This document shows positions 42,889-51,011 of a stretch of DNA of 64,000 bases, one piece after another. Under the pieces are notes generated by a model, which saw only the letters and a program-made list of their open reading frames with translations, was not told where the DNA came from and did no database searches. A program made the translations under genes and the position numbers. The stretch's first letter is position 1. Each line of letters starts with the position of its first letter. Origin of the DNA: Nocardioides sp. URHA0032 (GTDB lineage: Bacteria > Actinomycetota > Actinomycetes > Propionibacteriales > Nocardioidaceae); assembly GCF_000620645.1 (NCBI RefSeq), contig NZ_KK211160.1, positions 124,001 to 188,000 on the forward strand, in the 5' to 3' direction.

Positions 42889-44676
42889 TCAGTGGTACTG
42901 CGTGTCCGGGTCCAGCCGGTAGGCCTGGAGCTTCCGGTAGAGCGTCGACCGCGAGATCCCGATCGACTGGGCGGCGGCCACCTTGTTGCCCTGGTGCTGC
43001 TGGAGCGCGGAGAGGATCGCTGAGAGCTCCAGCTCCTCGATCGCGGAGAGCTCGCGCTTGCGCGAACTGCCCTGGAGCTCGAGCGGCAGCGCGTCGACGC
43101 CGATCTCGCCGCCGGTCGAGGTGCTCACCAAGCCGCGGATCGTCGCGTCGAGCTGGCGCAGGTTGCCCGGCCACGGCGCGCGCATCAGGCACCGCAGTGC
43201 GGCCGAGGAGAAGTGCAGCGGCTTGCCGCCGCGGTGCCGCTCCAGCAGCGAGACCGCGGCCGGGCCGATGTCGTCGTGCCGGTCGCGCAGCGGCGGGACG
43301 GTGATCCGGCCGACCCCGATGGTGTCGATGAGCCGGCGCAGCCCCGGGCCGGGCGTGCCGGCCGCCGTGAGCGTCGCGATCACCCGCGGCGCGTCGGGCT
43401 TGTCCTCGACGGCCTCCAGCAGCGCCGCGGTCGCGTTCGCGGCGTCCGGAGTCAGCGCCTCGACGTGGCGCAGGACGACCGCCGCGGGCTCGAGCTCCAG
43501 CTCGTGGGCGAGCAGCGTGACGAACGACGAGGTGTCCGCCCACCCGGACGACGCGTCGATGATGCTGATCCGCTCGGCCGGGACCTGCACGGCCTCCAGC
43601 ACGGCCCGGGCCAGGGCGAGCTTGCCGACGCCGGACTCGCCCTCGACGAGGAGCGGGACGCCCTTGGTCGCGAGCCGGGTCGCGTGCGAGATCGCCTGGA
43701 CCAGCGCCGGGCTCTGCCCGGGGAGCGACACCGCCGGCCGCGGCGGCGCCTCGCGGTGGTCCGGCAGCCGGCCCGCGTCGATCTCCACGATCGCACCGAC
43801 CATCGCGCCGTCGCGGCGTACCGGCGTGCACCGCACGATCCGGAACCGCTGCGTCGCCGGCTGCAGCTCGTCGCCGTCCACCCGGCCACCCATCGCGATC
43901 GCCCGCACGTGCTCCCAGAGCAACGCCCGGTCGACGCCCTCGAGCAGGTCGGTGACCTTCGGGCCCGCGATGAGGATGTCCTGGCCGACGGCGGCGATCA
44001 GCGCGCGGCGCGAGCCGATCGCGACGAGGTACGCGTCGAGCAGCTGCCGCTCGCTCGTGGTCGCCTGGGCGAGCAGCCGGCCCTCGACCTCCTGCGCGGT
44101 GCTGGTCATCAGCGGCGTGAGCAACGGGTTCCCGGACGTGGCCCGGCAGGTCATCGTGATCACGCCCTCGAGCCGGCGGGTGACCGGGTGATGCACCGGT
44201 ACGCCGACGCAGGTGAACGGCCGCAGCGCCTCCGCGAGGTGCTCGGGGCCCGAGATCTGGATCGCCGACCCGAGCTCGATCACGCTGCCGGTGCCGTTGG
44301 TGCCGATCGACTCCTCGCTGTTGCAGAAGCCGCTGTGCGCGTTGATCCGGTCCAGCATCGGCGTGATGCTGTGGTCCGGCACCCACCGCTGCACCAGCGT
44401 CGCCTCGTGGTCGGCCAGCAGCACGCCGGCGTCGAGCCCCGCCAGCTGGTCGGCCAGCCGAGTCAGCACCGGGTCGGCCGCCACCCGCAGCGCGGCCCGG
44501 GCGTGGTGCTCGCCCTTGAAGACCAGGGCGGGGTTCGCCAGCTGTGCGCCGCTGAGCAGCGACCGCTTCCACGACTGGAGCACCTGCGGACGCACGGAGC
44601 CGGCCAGGTGCTCGGGGATCACCCCGTCGGAGAGCAGGTGCTCCCGCGCCTGGTCGACCCGCCGCTGGCCGGTCAT
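42889..44676 (-). CDS. AcoR-like transcriptional regulator (GAF, degenerate AAA, Fis HTH), paralogue 1
   Basis: A 595-residue regulator. The N-terminal 200 residues have a GAF domain with the AcoR-type EESIGTNGTGSVIE segment; about 320-540 is a sigma-54-activator-like AAA domain that lacks the GAFTGA loop and has a Walker A GESGVGKL (346-353) without Ser/Thr and no DE in Walker B; the Fis-type HTH NKVAAAQSIGISRSTLYRKL lies at the end. Actinobacteria have no sigma-54, so it probably works with the normal polymerase. The GAF domain should sense a metabolite. It is 7 bases from a close paralogue and next to operators of the same type. Confidence 0.85.
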   Translation of the reverse strand: MTGQRRVDQAREHLLSDGVIPEHLAGSVRPQVLQSWKRSLLSGAQLANPALVFKGEHHARAALRVAADPVLTRLADQLAGLDAGVLLADHEATLVQRWVPDHSITPMLDRINAHSGFCNSEESIGTNGTGSVIELGSAIQISGPEHLAEALRPFTCVGVPVHHPVTRRLEGVITMTCRATSGNPLLTPLMTSTAQEVEGRLLAQATTSERQLLDAYLVAIGSRRALIAAVGQDILIAGPKVTDLLEGVDRALLWEHVRAIAMGGRVDGDELQPATQRFRIVRCTPVRRDGAMVGAIVEIDAGRLPDHREAPPRPAVSLPGQSPALVQAISHATRLATKGVPLLVEGESGVGKLALARAVLEAVQVPAERISIIDASSGWADTSSFVTLLAHELELEPAAVVLRHVEALTPDAANATAALLEAVEDKPDAPRVIATLTAAGTPGPGLRRLIDTIGVGRITVPPLRDRHDDIGPAAVSLLERHRGGKPLHFSSAALRCLMRAPWPGNLRQLDATIRGLVSTSTGGEIGVDALPLELQGSSRKRELSAIEELELSAILSALQQHQGNKVAAAQSIGISRSTLYRKLQAYRLDPDTQYH

Positions 44677-44683
44677 CGACCCA

Positions 44684-46483
44684 TCAGAAGTACTGCTTGT
44701 CGGGGTCGAGGCGGTACGCCTGGAGCTTGCGGTAGAGCGTCGACCGCGAGATCCCGATCGACTGCGCGGCCGCCACCTTGTTGCCGTTGTGCTGCTTGAG
44801 CGCGGACAGGATCGCGGACAGCTCGAGCTCCTCGATCGCGGACAGGTCCCGCTTGCGCGACGTGCCCTGGAGCTCCAGCGGCAGCGCCTCCGGGGTGATC
44901 TCCGGGCCGATGCTGGTGCTGAGCAGGCCGCGGATCGTCGCGTCGAGCTGGCGCAGGTTGCCGGGCCACGGCGCGCGCATCAGGCAGCGCATCGCCGCGG
45001 AGGAGAACCGCAGCTCCCGCTGACCGCGGTGCTTCTCCAGCAGTACGGCGGCGGTCGGGCCGATGTCCTCCTGGCGGTCCCGCAGCGGCGGCAGCGTCAC
45101 ACGGCCGACCCCGACGGTGTCCACGAGCCGGCGCATGCCGGGCGTGAGCTCGGCGCCGGTCGTCATCGTCGCGATCACCCGCGGCGGCTTCTCCGACTCC
45201 TCCGCCGCGTCCAGCAGCGACGAGGCCGCCGCGGCCGCCTCGGGGGTGAGGGCCTCGAGATGACGCAGGACCACGGCGTCCGGCGCCAGCTCGAGCTCGT
45301 GCCGCAGCAGCGTCACGAACTTGGTCGCGCCGTCGGCCCACCCGACGGCGGCGTCGACGACCGCGATCTTCGCGGTGTCCACGTGGGCGGAGGCGAGGAC
45401 CGCCTTCGCGAGCGCGAACTTCCCGACGCCGGACTCTCCCTCGATGAGGATCGGGACACCCTTGGCGGCAAGCCGGGTCGCGTGCGAGATGGCGTGCACG
45501 AGCGCGGGGCTCTTGCCGGGCAGCGAGACCGTCGGCTTCGGCGGCGTCGCGGCCATGAAGTCGTCCTCGCGCGGGACCCGATCGATGTCGAGCTCGACGA
45601 GCGCGCCGATGATCTTCCCGTCCCGCTCGACCGGGGCGCACCGGGCGATGCGGAACCGCTCGGTCGAGAGCCCGTACGTCGTGGGGTCGGTCACCGAGCC
45701 GAGGGCGACCGAGCGGACGTACTCCCACAGCAGCGCCCGGTCCACCCCCTCGAGCAGGTCGGTGACCTTCGGGCCGGCGATGAAGATGTCCTGGCCGACC
45801 GCCGCCACCGGTGCCCGGCGCGAGCCGATCGCGACCAGGTAGGCGTCCAGCAGCTGCCGCTCGCTGGTGCTGGCCTGCGCCAGCAGCCGGCTCTCGACCT
45901 CCTGCGCGGTGCTGGTCATCAGCGGTGTGAGCAACGGGTTGCCGGACGTGGCACGGCAGTTCATGGTGATGACGCCCTCGAGGCGCCGGGTGATCGGGTG
46001 GTGCACGGGCACGCCCACGCAGGTGAACGGCCGCAGCGCCTCCGCGAGGTGCTCGGGCCCGGAGATCTGGATCGGGCCGTCGGCCTCGATGACGCTGCCG
46101 ACGCCGTTCGTGCCGATGGTCTCCTCGCTGATGCAGAAGCCGACGTTCGAGTTGATCCGGTCCATCAGCGGCAGGATCCCGGCGTCGGAGACCCAGCGCT
46201 GGACGACGATCGCGTCGTGGTCGGACAGCAGCACGCCGGCGTTGAGCCCGGCGAGCTCCTCGGCCAGTCGGGACAGCACCGGGTCGGCGGCCTGCCGCAG
46301 CGCGGCGCGGGCGTGGTGATCACCCTTGAAGACGAGGGCGGGGTTGGCGATCTGGGCGCCGCTCAGCAGCGACCGCTTCCAGGACTGGAGCACCTGCGGC
46401 CGCACCGACCGGGCGAGGTGCTCGGGGATCACGCCCTCCGCCAGCAGGTGCTCGCGGGCGGCGTCGACCTGTCGCAGCGTCAT
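44684..46483 (-). CDS. AcoR-like transcriptional regulator (GAF, degenerate AAA, Fis HTH), paralogue 2
   Basis: A 599-residue paralogue of the protein encoded next to it: nearly identical N-terminal third (AREHLLAEGVIPEHL, EETIGTNGVGSVIE), the same degenerate Walker A (GESGVGKF) and the same HTH ending in RKLQAYRLDPDKQYF. ATG 46483 has GAGGGAG upstream. First of the two genes transcribed from the intergenic region that also drives the monooxygenase; two inverted-repeat sites lie there. Similar partners may form heteromers or respond to different inducers. Confidence 0.85.
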   Translation of the reverse strand: MTLRQVDAAREHLLAEGVIPEHLARSVRPQVLQSWKRSLLSGAQIANPALVFKGDHHARAALRQAADPVLSRLAEELAGLNAGVLLSDHDAIVVQRWVSDAGILPLMDRINSNVGFCISEETIGTNGVGSVIEADGPIQISGPEHLAEALRPFTCVGVPVHHPITRRLEGVITMNCRATSGNPLLTPLMTSTAQEVESRLLAQASTSERQLLDAYLVAIGSRRAPVAAVGQDIFIAGPKVTDLLEGVDRALLWEYVRSVALGSVTDPTTYGLSTERFRIARCAPVERDGKIIGALVELDIDRVPREDDFMAATPPKPTVSLPGKSPALVHAISHATRLAAKGVPILIEGESGVGKFALAKAVLASAHVDTAKIAVVDAAVGWADGATKFVTLLRHELELAPDAVVLRHLEALTPEAAAAASSLLDAAEESEKPPRVIATMTTGAELTPGMRRLVDTVGVGRVTLPPLRDRQEDIGPTAAVLLEKHRGQRELRFSSAAMRCLMRAPWPGNLRQLDATIRGLLSTSIGPEITPEALPLELQGTSRKRDLSAIEELELSAILSALKQHNGNKVAAAQSIGISRSTLYRKLQAYRLDPDKQYF

Positions 46484-46563
46484 GCAGTACTCCCTCGACA
46501 AGCCCGAGACTGGACCCCCGTGTGACAGCCATTACACCCGCCGATGGTTGAGGAATCCACCAC

Positions 46564-46580
46564 TGTTCCAAATTGGGACA
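46564..46580. promoter_or_regulatory. Inverted-repeat operator 1 between regulators and BVMO
   Basis: TGTTCCAAATTGGGACA: 7-3-7 inverted repeat with one mismatch, 81 bases from the regulator start and 137 from the BVMO start. Confidence 0.65.
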
Positions 46581-46610
46581 CCTGACCTGTCCCAGCGACC
46601 GTCCCACTCC

Positions 46611-46627
46611 CGTCCCGAAATGGGACA
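46611..46627. promoter_or_regulatory. Inverted-repeat operator 2 between regulators and BVMO
   Basis: CGTCCCGAAATGGGACA: 7-3-7 inverted repeat, 90 bases before the BVMO start. Between the two sites lie further half-sites (TGTCCCA, 46588-46594; GTCCCA, 46601-46606), as expected where several activator units bind next to each other. Confidence 0.6.
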
Positions 46628-46716
46628 ACCCCGGGCCGGACCCTCCGCTGACGATGTTGCCCGCCCTCGAACAGGGCCACGAACAAGCATCGACAGCGAG
46701 CGAAGGGACTACCGCG

Positions 46717-48357
46717 ATGAGCGACGAGGCGACGTTGGACGGACAGCTCACGGAAGTGGACGCCGTCGTCATCGGGTCCGGGTTCGCCGGCCTGTACAGC
46801 ATCCACCGGTTGCGCAACGTGCTCGGTCTCGAGGTCCAGGCCTTCGACAACGCCGGCGGCGTGGGCGGCACCTGGTACTGGAACCGCTACCCGGGCGCCC
46901 GGTCCGACACCGAGGTCAACGCCTACTGCTACTCCTTCGACAAGGAGCTCTTCCACGAGTGGAAGTGGTCGGAGCGCTACCCGCGGCAGAGCGAGATCCT
47001 CGCCTACCTGAACCACGTGGCGGACCGCCACGACCTGCGGCGGAGCATCACGTTCAACACCCAGGTGACGGACGTGACGTGGGACGACGAGCGCGGCCGC
47101 TACCTGATCACGACCGACGAGGGGAAGCGGTACGCCGCGCAGTTCCTCGTCGAGGCCGTCGGGCTGCTGTCGGCGACGAAGATCCCCGACTTCCCCGGCC
47201 AGGACAGCTTCCGGGGCGAGATCTACCACACCGCCCGGTGGCCGCACGAGAAGGTCGACCTGGCGGGCAAGCGCGTCGGCGTCATCGGCACCGGCTCCAG
47301 CGGCATCCAGGTGATCTCCGAGATCGCGCCCGAGGTCGGCCGCCTGACGGTGTTCCAGCGGACCCCGCAGTGGGTCGTGCCGTCGCGGCACCGGCCGATC
47401 GCGCCGGGCCTGCTCGAGAAGATCGAGAACGACTACGAGGGCTACTGGCACGACGTCCTCTACTCGACGACCTGCTTCGGCTTCGACGAGAGCGACGTGG
47501 CCGCTGAGAGCGTCACCCCCGAGGAGCGGGCCCGTCGCTTCGAGGAGGTCTACGAGGACGGCGGCGGCTTCCAGTACATGTTCCGCGCGTTCAACGACGT
47601 CGCGACGAGCCGCGTCGCGAACGCGGCGGCGACCGACGTGATCGAGAAGAAGATCCGCGCGACCGTCACGGACCCGAACCTGGCCAACCAGCTCATCCCG
47701 GGCGACCTCTACGCCAAGCGCCCGCTGTGCTGCGACAACTACTACGAGACCTACAACCGCGACAACGTGTCGCTGGTCGCGGTCAAGAACAACCCCATCG
47801 TCGAGGTCACTCCCGAGGGCGTCCGGACCGCCGACGGCGTCGTGCACGAGCTCGACGTCCTGGTGCTGGCCACCGGCTTCGACGCGGTGTCCGGCAACCA
47901 GCTGAAGATCAAGCACACGGGACGCAACGGCGTCAGCCTCCAGGGCAAGTGGCACGACCGCCCGCGCACCCACCTGGGCCTGATGACGACCGGGTTCCCG
48001 AACCTGTTCATGATCTACGGCCCGATGGGACCGTTCACCAACCAGCCGCCCGCGCACGAGGCGCAGGTCGAGTGGGTCGCGCGCGCCATCGAGTTCGTCC
48101 GCGACCGGGGCGCCGGCTCGATCGAGGCCATTCAGCAGGCCGAGGACGCCTGGGTCGCCGAGTGCGACGAGATCGCGAACCAGACGCTGTTCTCCGTCGT
48201 CGACTCCTGGATCAACGGGTCGAACATCCCCGGCAAGCCGGTGACCAACATGTTCTACATGGCCGGGATGGCGGCGTACATGGACAAGATGCAGGCCGAG
48301 GAGGACTCGGAGTACGCCGAGAACTTCGTGCTCGGCAACGCCACCGTCCCCGCGTGA
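46717..48357 (+). CDS. Flavin-containing Baeyer-Villiger monooxygenase
   Basis: A 546-residue type I BVMO. FAD-binding GSGFAGLYSIHRLR, NADPH-binding GTGSSGIQVI, and the class signature FRGEIYHTARWP (F-x-G-x3-H-x3-W-P) are present. It inserts oxygen next to a ketone to give an ester or lactone with NADPH and O2. The closest described type is cyclohexanone/ketone monooxygenase, but substrate range cannot be read from sequence. ATG 46717 follows GAAGGGAC. The GTG of the SDR overlaps its stop (GTGA), so the two act together. Confidence 0.92.
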   Translation: MSDEATLDGQLTEVDAVVIGSGFAGLYSIHRLRNVLGLEVQAFDNAGGVGGTWYWNRYPGARSDTEVNAYCYSFDKELFHEWKWSERYPRQSEILAYLNHVADRHDLRRSITFNTQVTDVTWDDERGRYLITTDEGKRYAAQFLVEAVGLLSATKIPDFPGQDSFRGEIYHTARWPHEKVDLAGKRVGVIGTGSSGIQVISEIAPEVGRLTVFQRTPQWVVPSRHRPIAPGLLEKIENDYEGYWHDVLYSTTCFGFDESDVAAESVTPEERARRFEEVYEDGGGFQYMFRAFNDVATSRVANAAATDVIEKKIRATVTDPNLANQLIPGDLYAKRPLCCDNYYETYNRDNVSLVAVKNNPIVEVTPEGVRTADGVVHELDVLVLATGFDAVSGNQLKIKHTGRNGVSLQGKWHDRPRTHLGLMTTGFPNLFMIYGPMGPFTNQPPAHEAQVEWVARAIEFVRDRGAGSIEAIQQAEDAWVAECDEIANQTLFSVVDSWINGSNIPGKPVTNMFYMAGMAAYMDKMQAEEDSEYAENFVLGNATVPA

Positions 48358-49089
48358 CCGGGCTGCTGAGCGGGCGCACCGCCGTCGTCACCGGCGGTGC
48401 GCAGGGGCTCGGCCGGGCGATCGCGGAGCGGTTCGTCGCCGAGGGCGCCCGGGTGGTCGTCGGCGACGTCGACGTGGCGGCGGCGGAGTCGTGCGCTGCC
48501 GCTCTGGGCTCGGCGCTCGCCGTCCGCTGCGACGTGACGTCCGAGGAGGACGTGGCGGCGCTCGTCGACGCCGCGGTCACGACGTACGGCGGGCTCGACG
48601 TGATGGTCAACAACGCGGGCGTGCTGCGGGACGCGACGATGCGCAAGATGTCGCTCGACGACTTCCGGCTGGTGCTGGACACCCACGTGCAGGGCACCTG
48701 GCTCGGCACCCGGGCGGCCGCCGCGGTGATGCGGGAGGCCGGCACGGGCTCGATCGTGAACATGTCGTCGATCTCCGGGAAGGTCGGCAACGTCGGCCAG
48801 ACCAACTACAGCGCCGCGAAGGCGGCCGTCGTGGGCCTCACCAAGGCCGCCGCGAAGGAGGTCGCCCACGCCGGAGTCCGTGTCAATGCGATCCAGCCGG
48901 GCCTGATCCGCACTCCGATGACCGAGGCGATGCGGGAGGACATCTGGCAGCAGCGGCTCCGCGAGATCCCGATGCAGCGCTTCGGCGAGCCGTCGGAGGT
49001 GGCGGCGGTGGCGCTCTTCCTCGCCAGCGACCTCGCGAGCTACCTGACGGGGAACGGTGTTGGAGGTCACCGGCGGCCGGCACATGTGA
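48354..49089 (+). CDS. Short-chain dehydrogenase/reductase (SDR), frameshifted near the C-terminus
   Basis: A classical SDR: TGGAQGLGRA (cofactor), NNAG, catalytic Ser in MSSISGKVG and YSAAKAA with the Tyr-x3-Lys pair. It would convert an alcohol into the ketone used by the BVMO, or the reverse. The frame changes near 49053: after LTGN the sequence should read VLEVTGGRHM and stop at 49087-49089, the universal SDR end, but an extra A in GGGGAACGG moves it to another frame that runs on to 49214. Either an assembly error or a recent mutation that adds about 40 foreign residues. The catalytic part is intact. Confidence 0.8.
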
Positions 49090-49128
49090 CGACCACCCGG
49101 GAGCCGCCGGCCCGCCCGGCTGGGCGGA

Positions 49129-49431
49129 TCACGGCTGCTGGTCGCGGCGTACCCGCCGGCGCAGCTGCAGGATCCGCAGCGTGCCGACCACCGCGGTCAG
49201 CGCGATCCCGATGACGGCGGCGACGAGCAGCGCCACGGACAGCGGGGCGCTGCCGTCCCACCACAGGAACGACAGGTGCGCGTCCTGGGTGTTCTGCGCG
49301 ATGAAGACCACCAGGAGTAGCAGCAGCAGCGCGGCGGCGACCACCCCGATCCAGGCCCCGCTGGTGCGGGACCGGCGGAGCGGGTCCTTGCCGTTGGTGA
49401 GGGTCTCGGAGGTCGTCGGCTGGTCGGTCAT
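49129..49431 (-). CDS. LapA-like small membrane protein
   Basis: A 100-residue protein with two membrane segments (VVAAALLLLLLVVFIAQN and VALLVAAVIGIALTAVVG) and the LapA/DUF1049 pattern FIAQNTQDAHLSFLWWDGS between them. The C-terminus is a basic helix. Family members are inner-membrane proteins linked to envelope or lipopolysaccharide assembly in Gram-negatives; in actinobacteria the role is unknown. ATG 49431; weak ribosome site. The frameshifted SDR frame runs antisense into it. Confidence 0.75.
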   Translation of the reverse strand: MTDQPTTSETLTNGKDPLRRSRTSGAWIGVVAAALLLLLLVVFIAQNTQDAHLSFLWWDGSAPLSVALLVAAVIGIALTAVVGTLRILQLRRRVRRDQQP

Positions 49432-49640
49432 GCCGACCGGTACCCGAGCGGGATCCCGTTCAGTCGGTGCCGTCCGAACGGCACGCGAAATGGCCCACCT
49501 GAGCGATGCGGCCCGGCAGGTCCCGGGCCTAACGTCGATGGGGACAAGTCCTGCCGCGCCCTGCTGCGCCTCGTGACGCCCTGACTCTCCTCGACGCCCC
49601 TGTCGCTCCGGACGCGACCACACCTGCCCGAGGAGGGCGC

Positions 49641-51011
49641 ATGAGCATCAATCTGGACACGTTGCGGGAGTCGATCAGAGGCACCGTCACCGGACCGGAC
49701 GACGACGGGTACGACGCTGCGCGGGCGGTGCGGAACGGCATGATCGACAAGAGACCCGCGGTCATCGTGCGGGTGGCCAGTGCAGGCGACGTGATGACCG
49801 CCGTGCGGTTCGCCGCCGACAGCGACCTGAGCGTCGCCGTACGCGGCGGCGCCCACAGCGTCCCGGGCTTCGGCACCGCGGACGACGCCCTCGTCGTCGA
49901 CCTGTCCGCCATGCGCGGGGTGCGGGTCGACCCGATGACCCACACGGCGCGCGTCGAGGGCGGCGCGACGTGGGGCGACATGAACGCGGCGACGTACCCG
50001 TTCGGCCTCGCGACCACCGGCGGCATCATCTCGACCACCGGCGTCGGGGGCCTCACCCTCGGTGGCGGCATCGGCTACCTCGCACGCGGGCACGGGCTGT
50101 CCCTGGACAACGTGGTGGCCGCCGACGTGGTCACGGCCGACGGCAGCTTCCACGTCGCGAGTGAGAAGAACGACCCGGACCTGTTCTGGGCGATCCGCGG
50201 TGGTGGCGGCAACTTCGGCGTGGTGACGTCCTTCGAGTTCCGGCTCCACCCGGTCAAGGACATCTACGGCGGCCCGATGTTCTTCGAGCTCGACAAGGCC
50301 GGAGACGTGCTGCGGTTCTACCGGGAGTTCATCCAGGACGCACCCGAGCAGCTCGGCGTGTTCCCGGCCTACCAGATCGCCCCGCCGCTGCCGTTCATCC
50401 CGGAGGACCGCCACGGAGAGCCGTTCATCGCCATGGTGGCCTGCTGGGCCGGCGATCTCGAGGCGGGGGAGAAGGCACTGAAGCCGATCCAGGACATTGC
50501 GCCGCGGGTAGCCGAGATGGTCGGCCCGATGCCCTATCCGGTGCTCAACAGTGCCTTCGACGCGCTGGTCCCGCCGGGGCTGCACCACTACTGGAAGGCC
50601 AACTTCGTCAAGGAGCTCACCGACGACGCGATCGCCGCGCACCTCGAGCACGGGCCGAAGCTGCCGGCGGTGAACTCCACCATGCACATCTACCCGATCA
50701 ACGGCGCCTGCCACCGGGTCGCCCCGGACGCGACGGCGTTCGCCCACCGCGACGCCACCTTCGCGACCGTCATCGCCGGGATGTGGCCACCCGACCAGGT
50801 GGACGACGCGACGGGCACGGCCTGGGTCCGCGACTACTACGACGCCACGGCGCCGTACTCCGAGGCCGGCGGCTACACCAACTTCGCCGCCGAGGACGAC
50901 CAGGACCGGGTCCGCGCGAACTACGGGCCCAGCTACGACCGGCTGCGGGAGATCAAAATCAAGCTCGACCCCGGGAACCTGTTCCGGCACAACCAGAACA
51001 TCGTGCCCTAG
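49641..51011 (+). CDS. FAD-linked oxidase of the BBE (berberine bridge enzyme-like) family
   Basis: A 456-residue PCMH-type flavoprotein. Residues about 38-210 form the FAD-binding domain with VAVRGGAHSVPGFG (the histidine often carries the 8-alpha-FAD bond) and GGLTLGGGIGYLARGHGLSLDN; the cysteine used for a second covalent link in bicovalent members is not there. The BBE tail ends YDRLREIKIKLDPGNLFRHNQNI. It would oxidise a sugar, alcohol or alkaloid-like compound with O2. Strong ribosome site GAGGAGGG. Its stop shares CTAG with the stop of the convergent gene. Confidence 0.88.
   Translation: MSINLDTLRESIRGTVTGPDDDGYDAARAVRNGMIDKRPAVIVRVASAGDVMTAVRFAADSDLSVAVRGGAHSVPGFGTADDALVVDLSAMRGVRVDPMTHTARVEGGATWGDMNAATYPFGLATTGGIISTTGVGGLTLGGGIGYLARGHGLSLDNVVAADVVTADGSFHVASEKNDPDLFWAIRGGGGNFGVVTSFEFRLHPVKDIYGGPMFFELDKAGDVLRFYREFIQDAPEQLGVFPAYQIAPPLPFIPEDRHGEPFIAMVACWAGDLEAGEKALKPIQDIAPRVAEMVGPMPYPVLNSAFDALVPPGLHHYWKANFVKELTDDAIAAHLEHGPKLPAVNSTMHIYPINGACHRVAPDATAFAHRDATFATVIAGMWPPDQVDDATGTAWVRDYYDATAPYSEAGGYTNFAAEDDQDRVRANYGPSYDRLREIKIKLDPGNLFRHNQNIVP

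Noticed and set aside
47727..48353. Long plus-strand frame running into the SDR
   Set aside because: It is an alternative frame of the BVMO gene; the SDR starts at GTG 48354.
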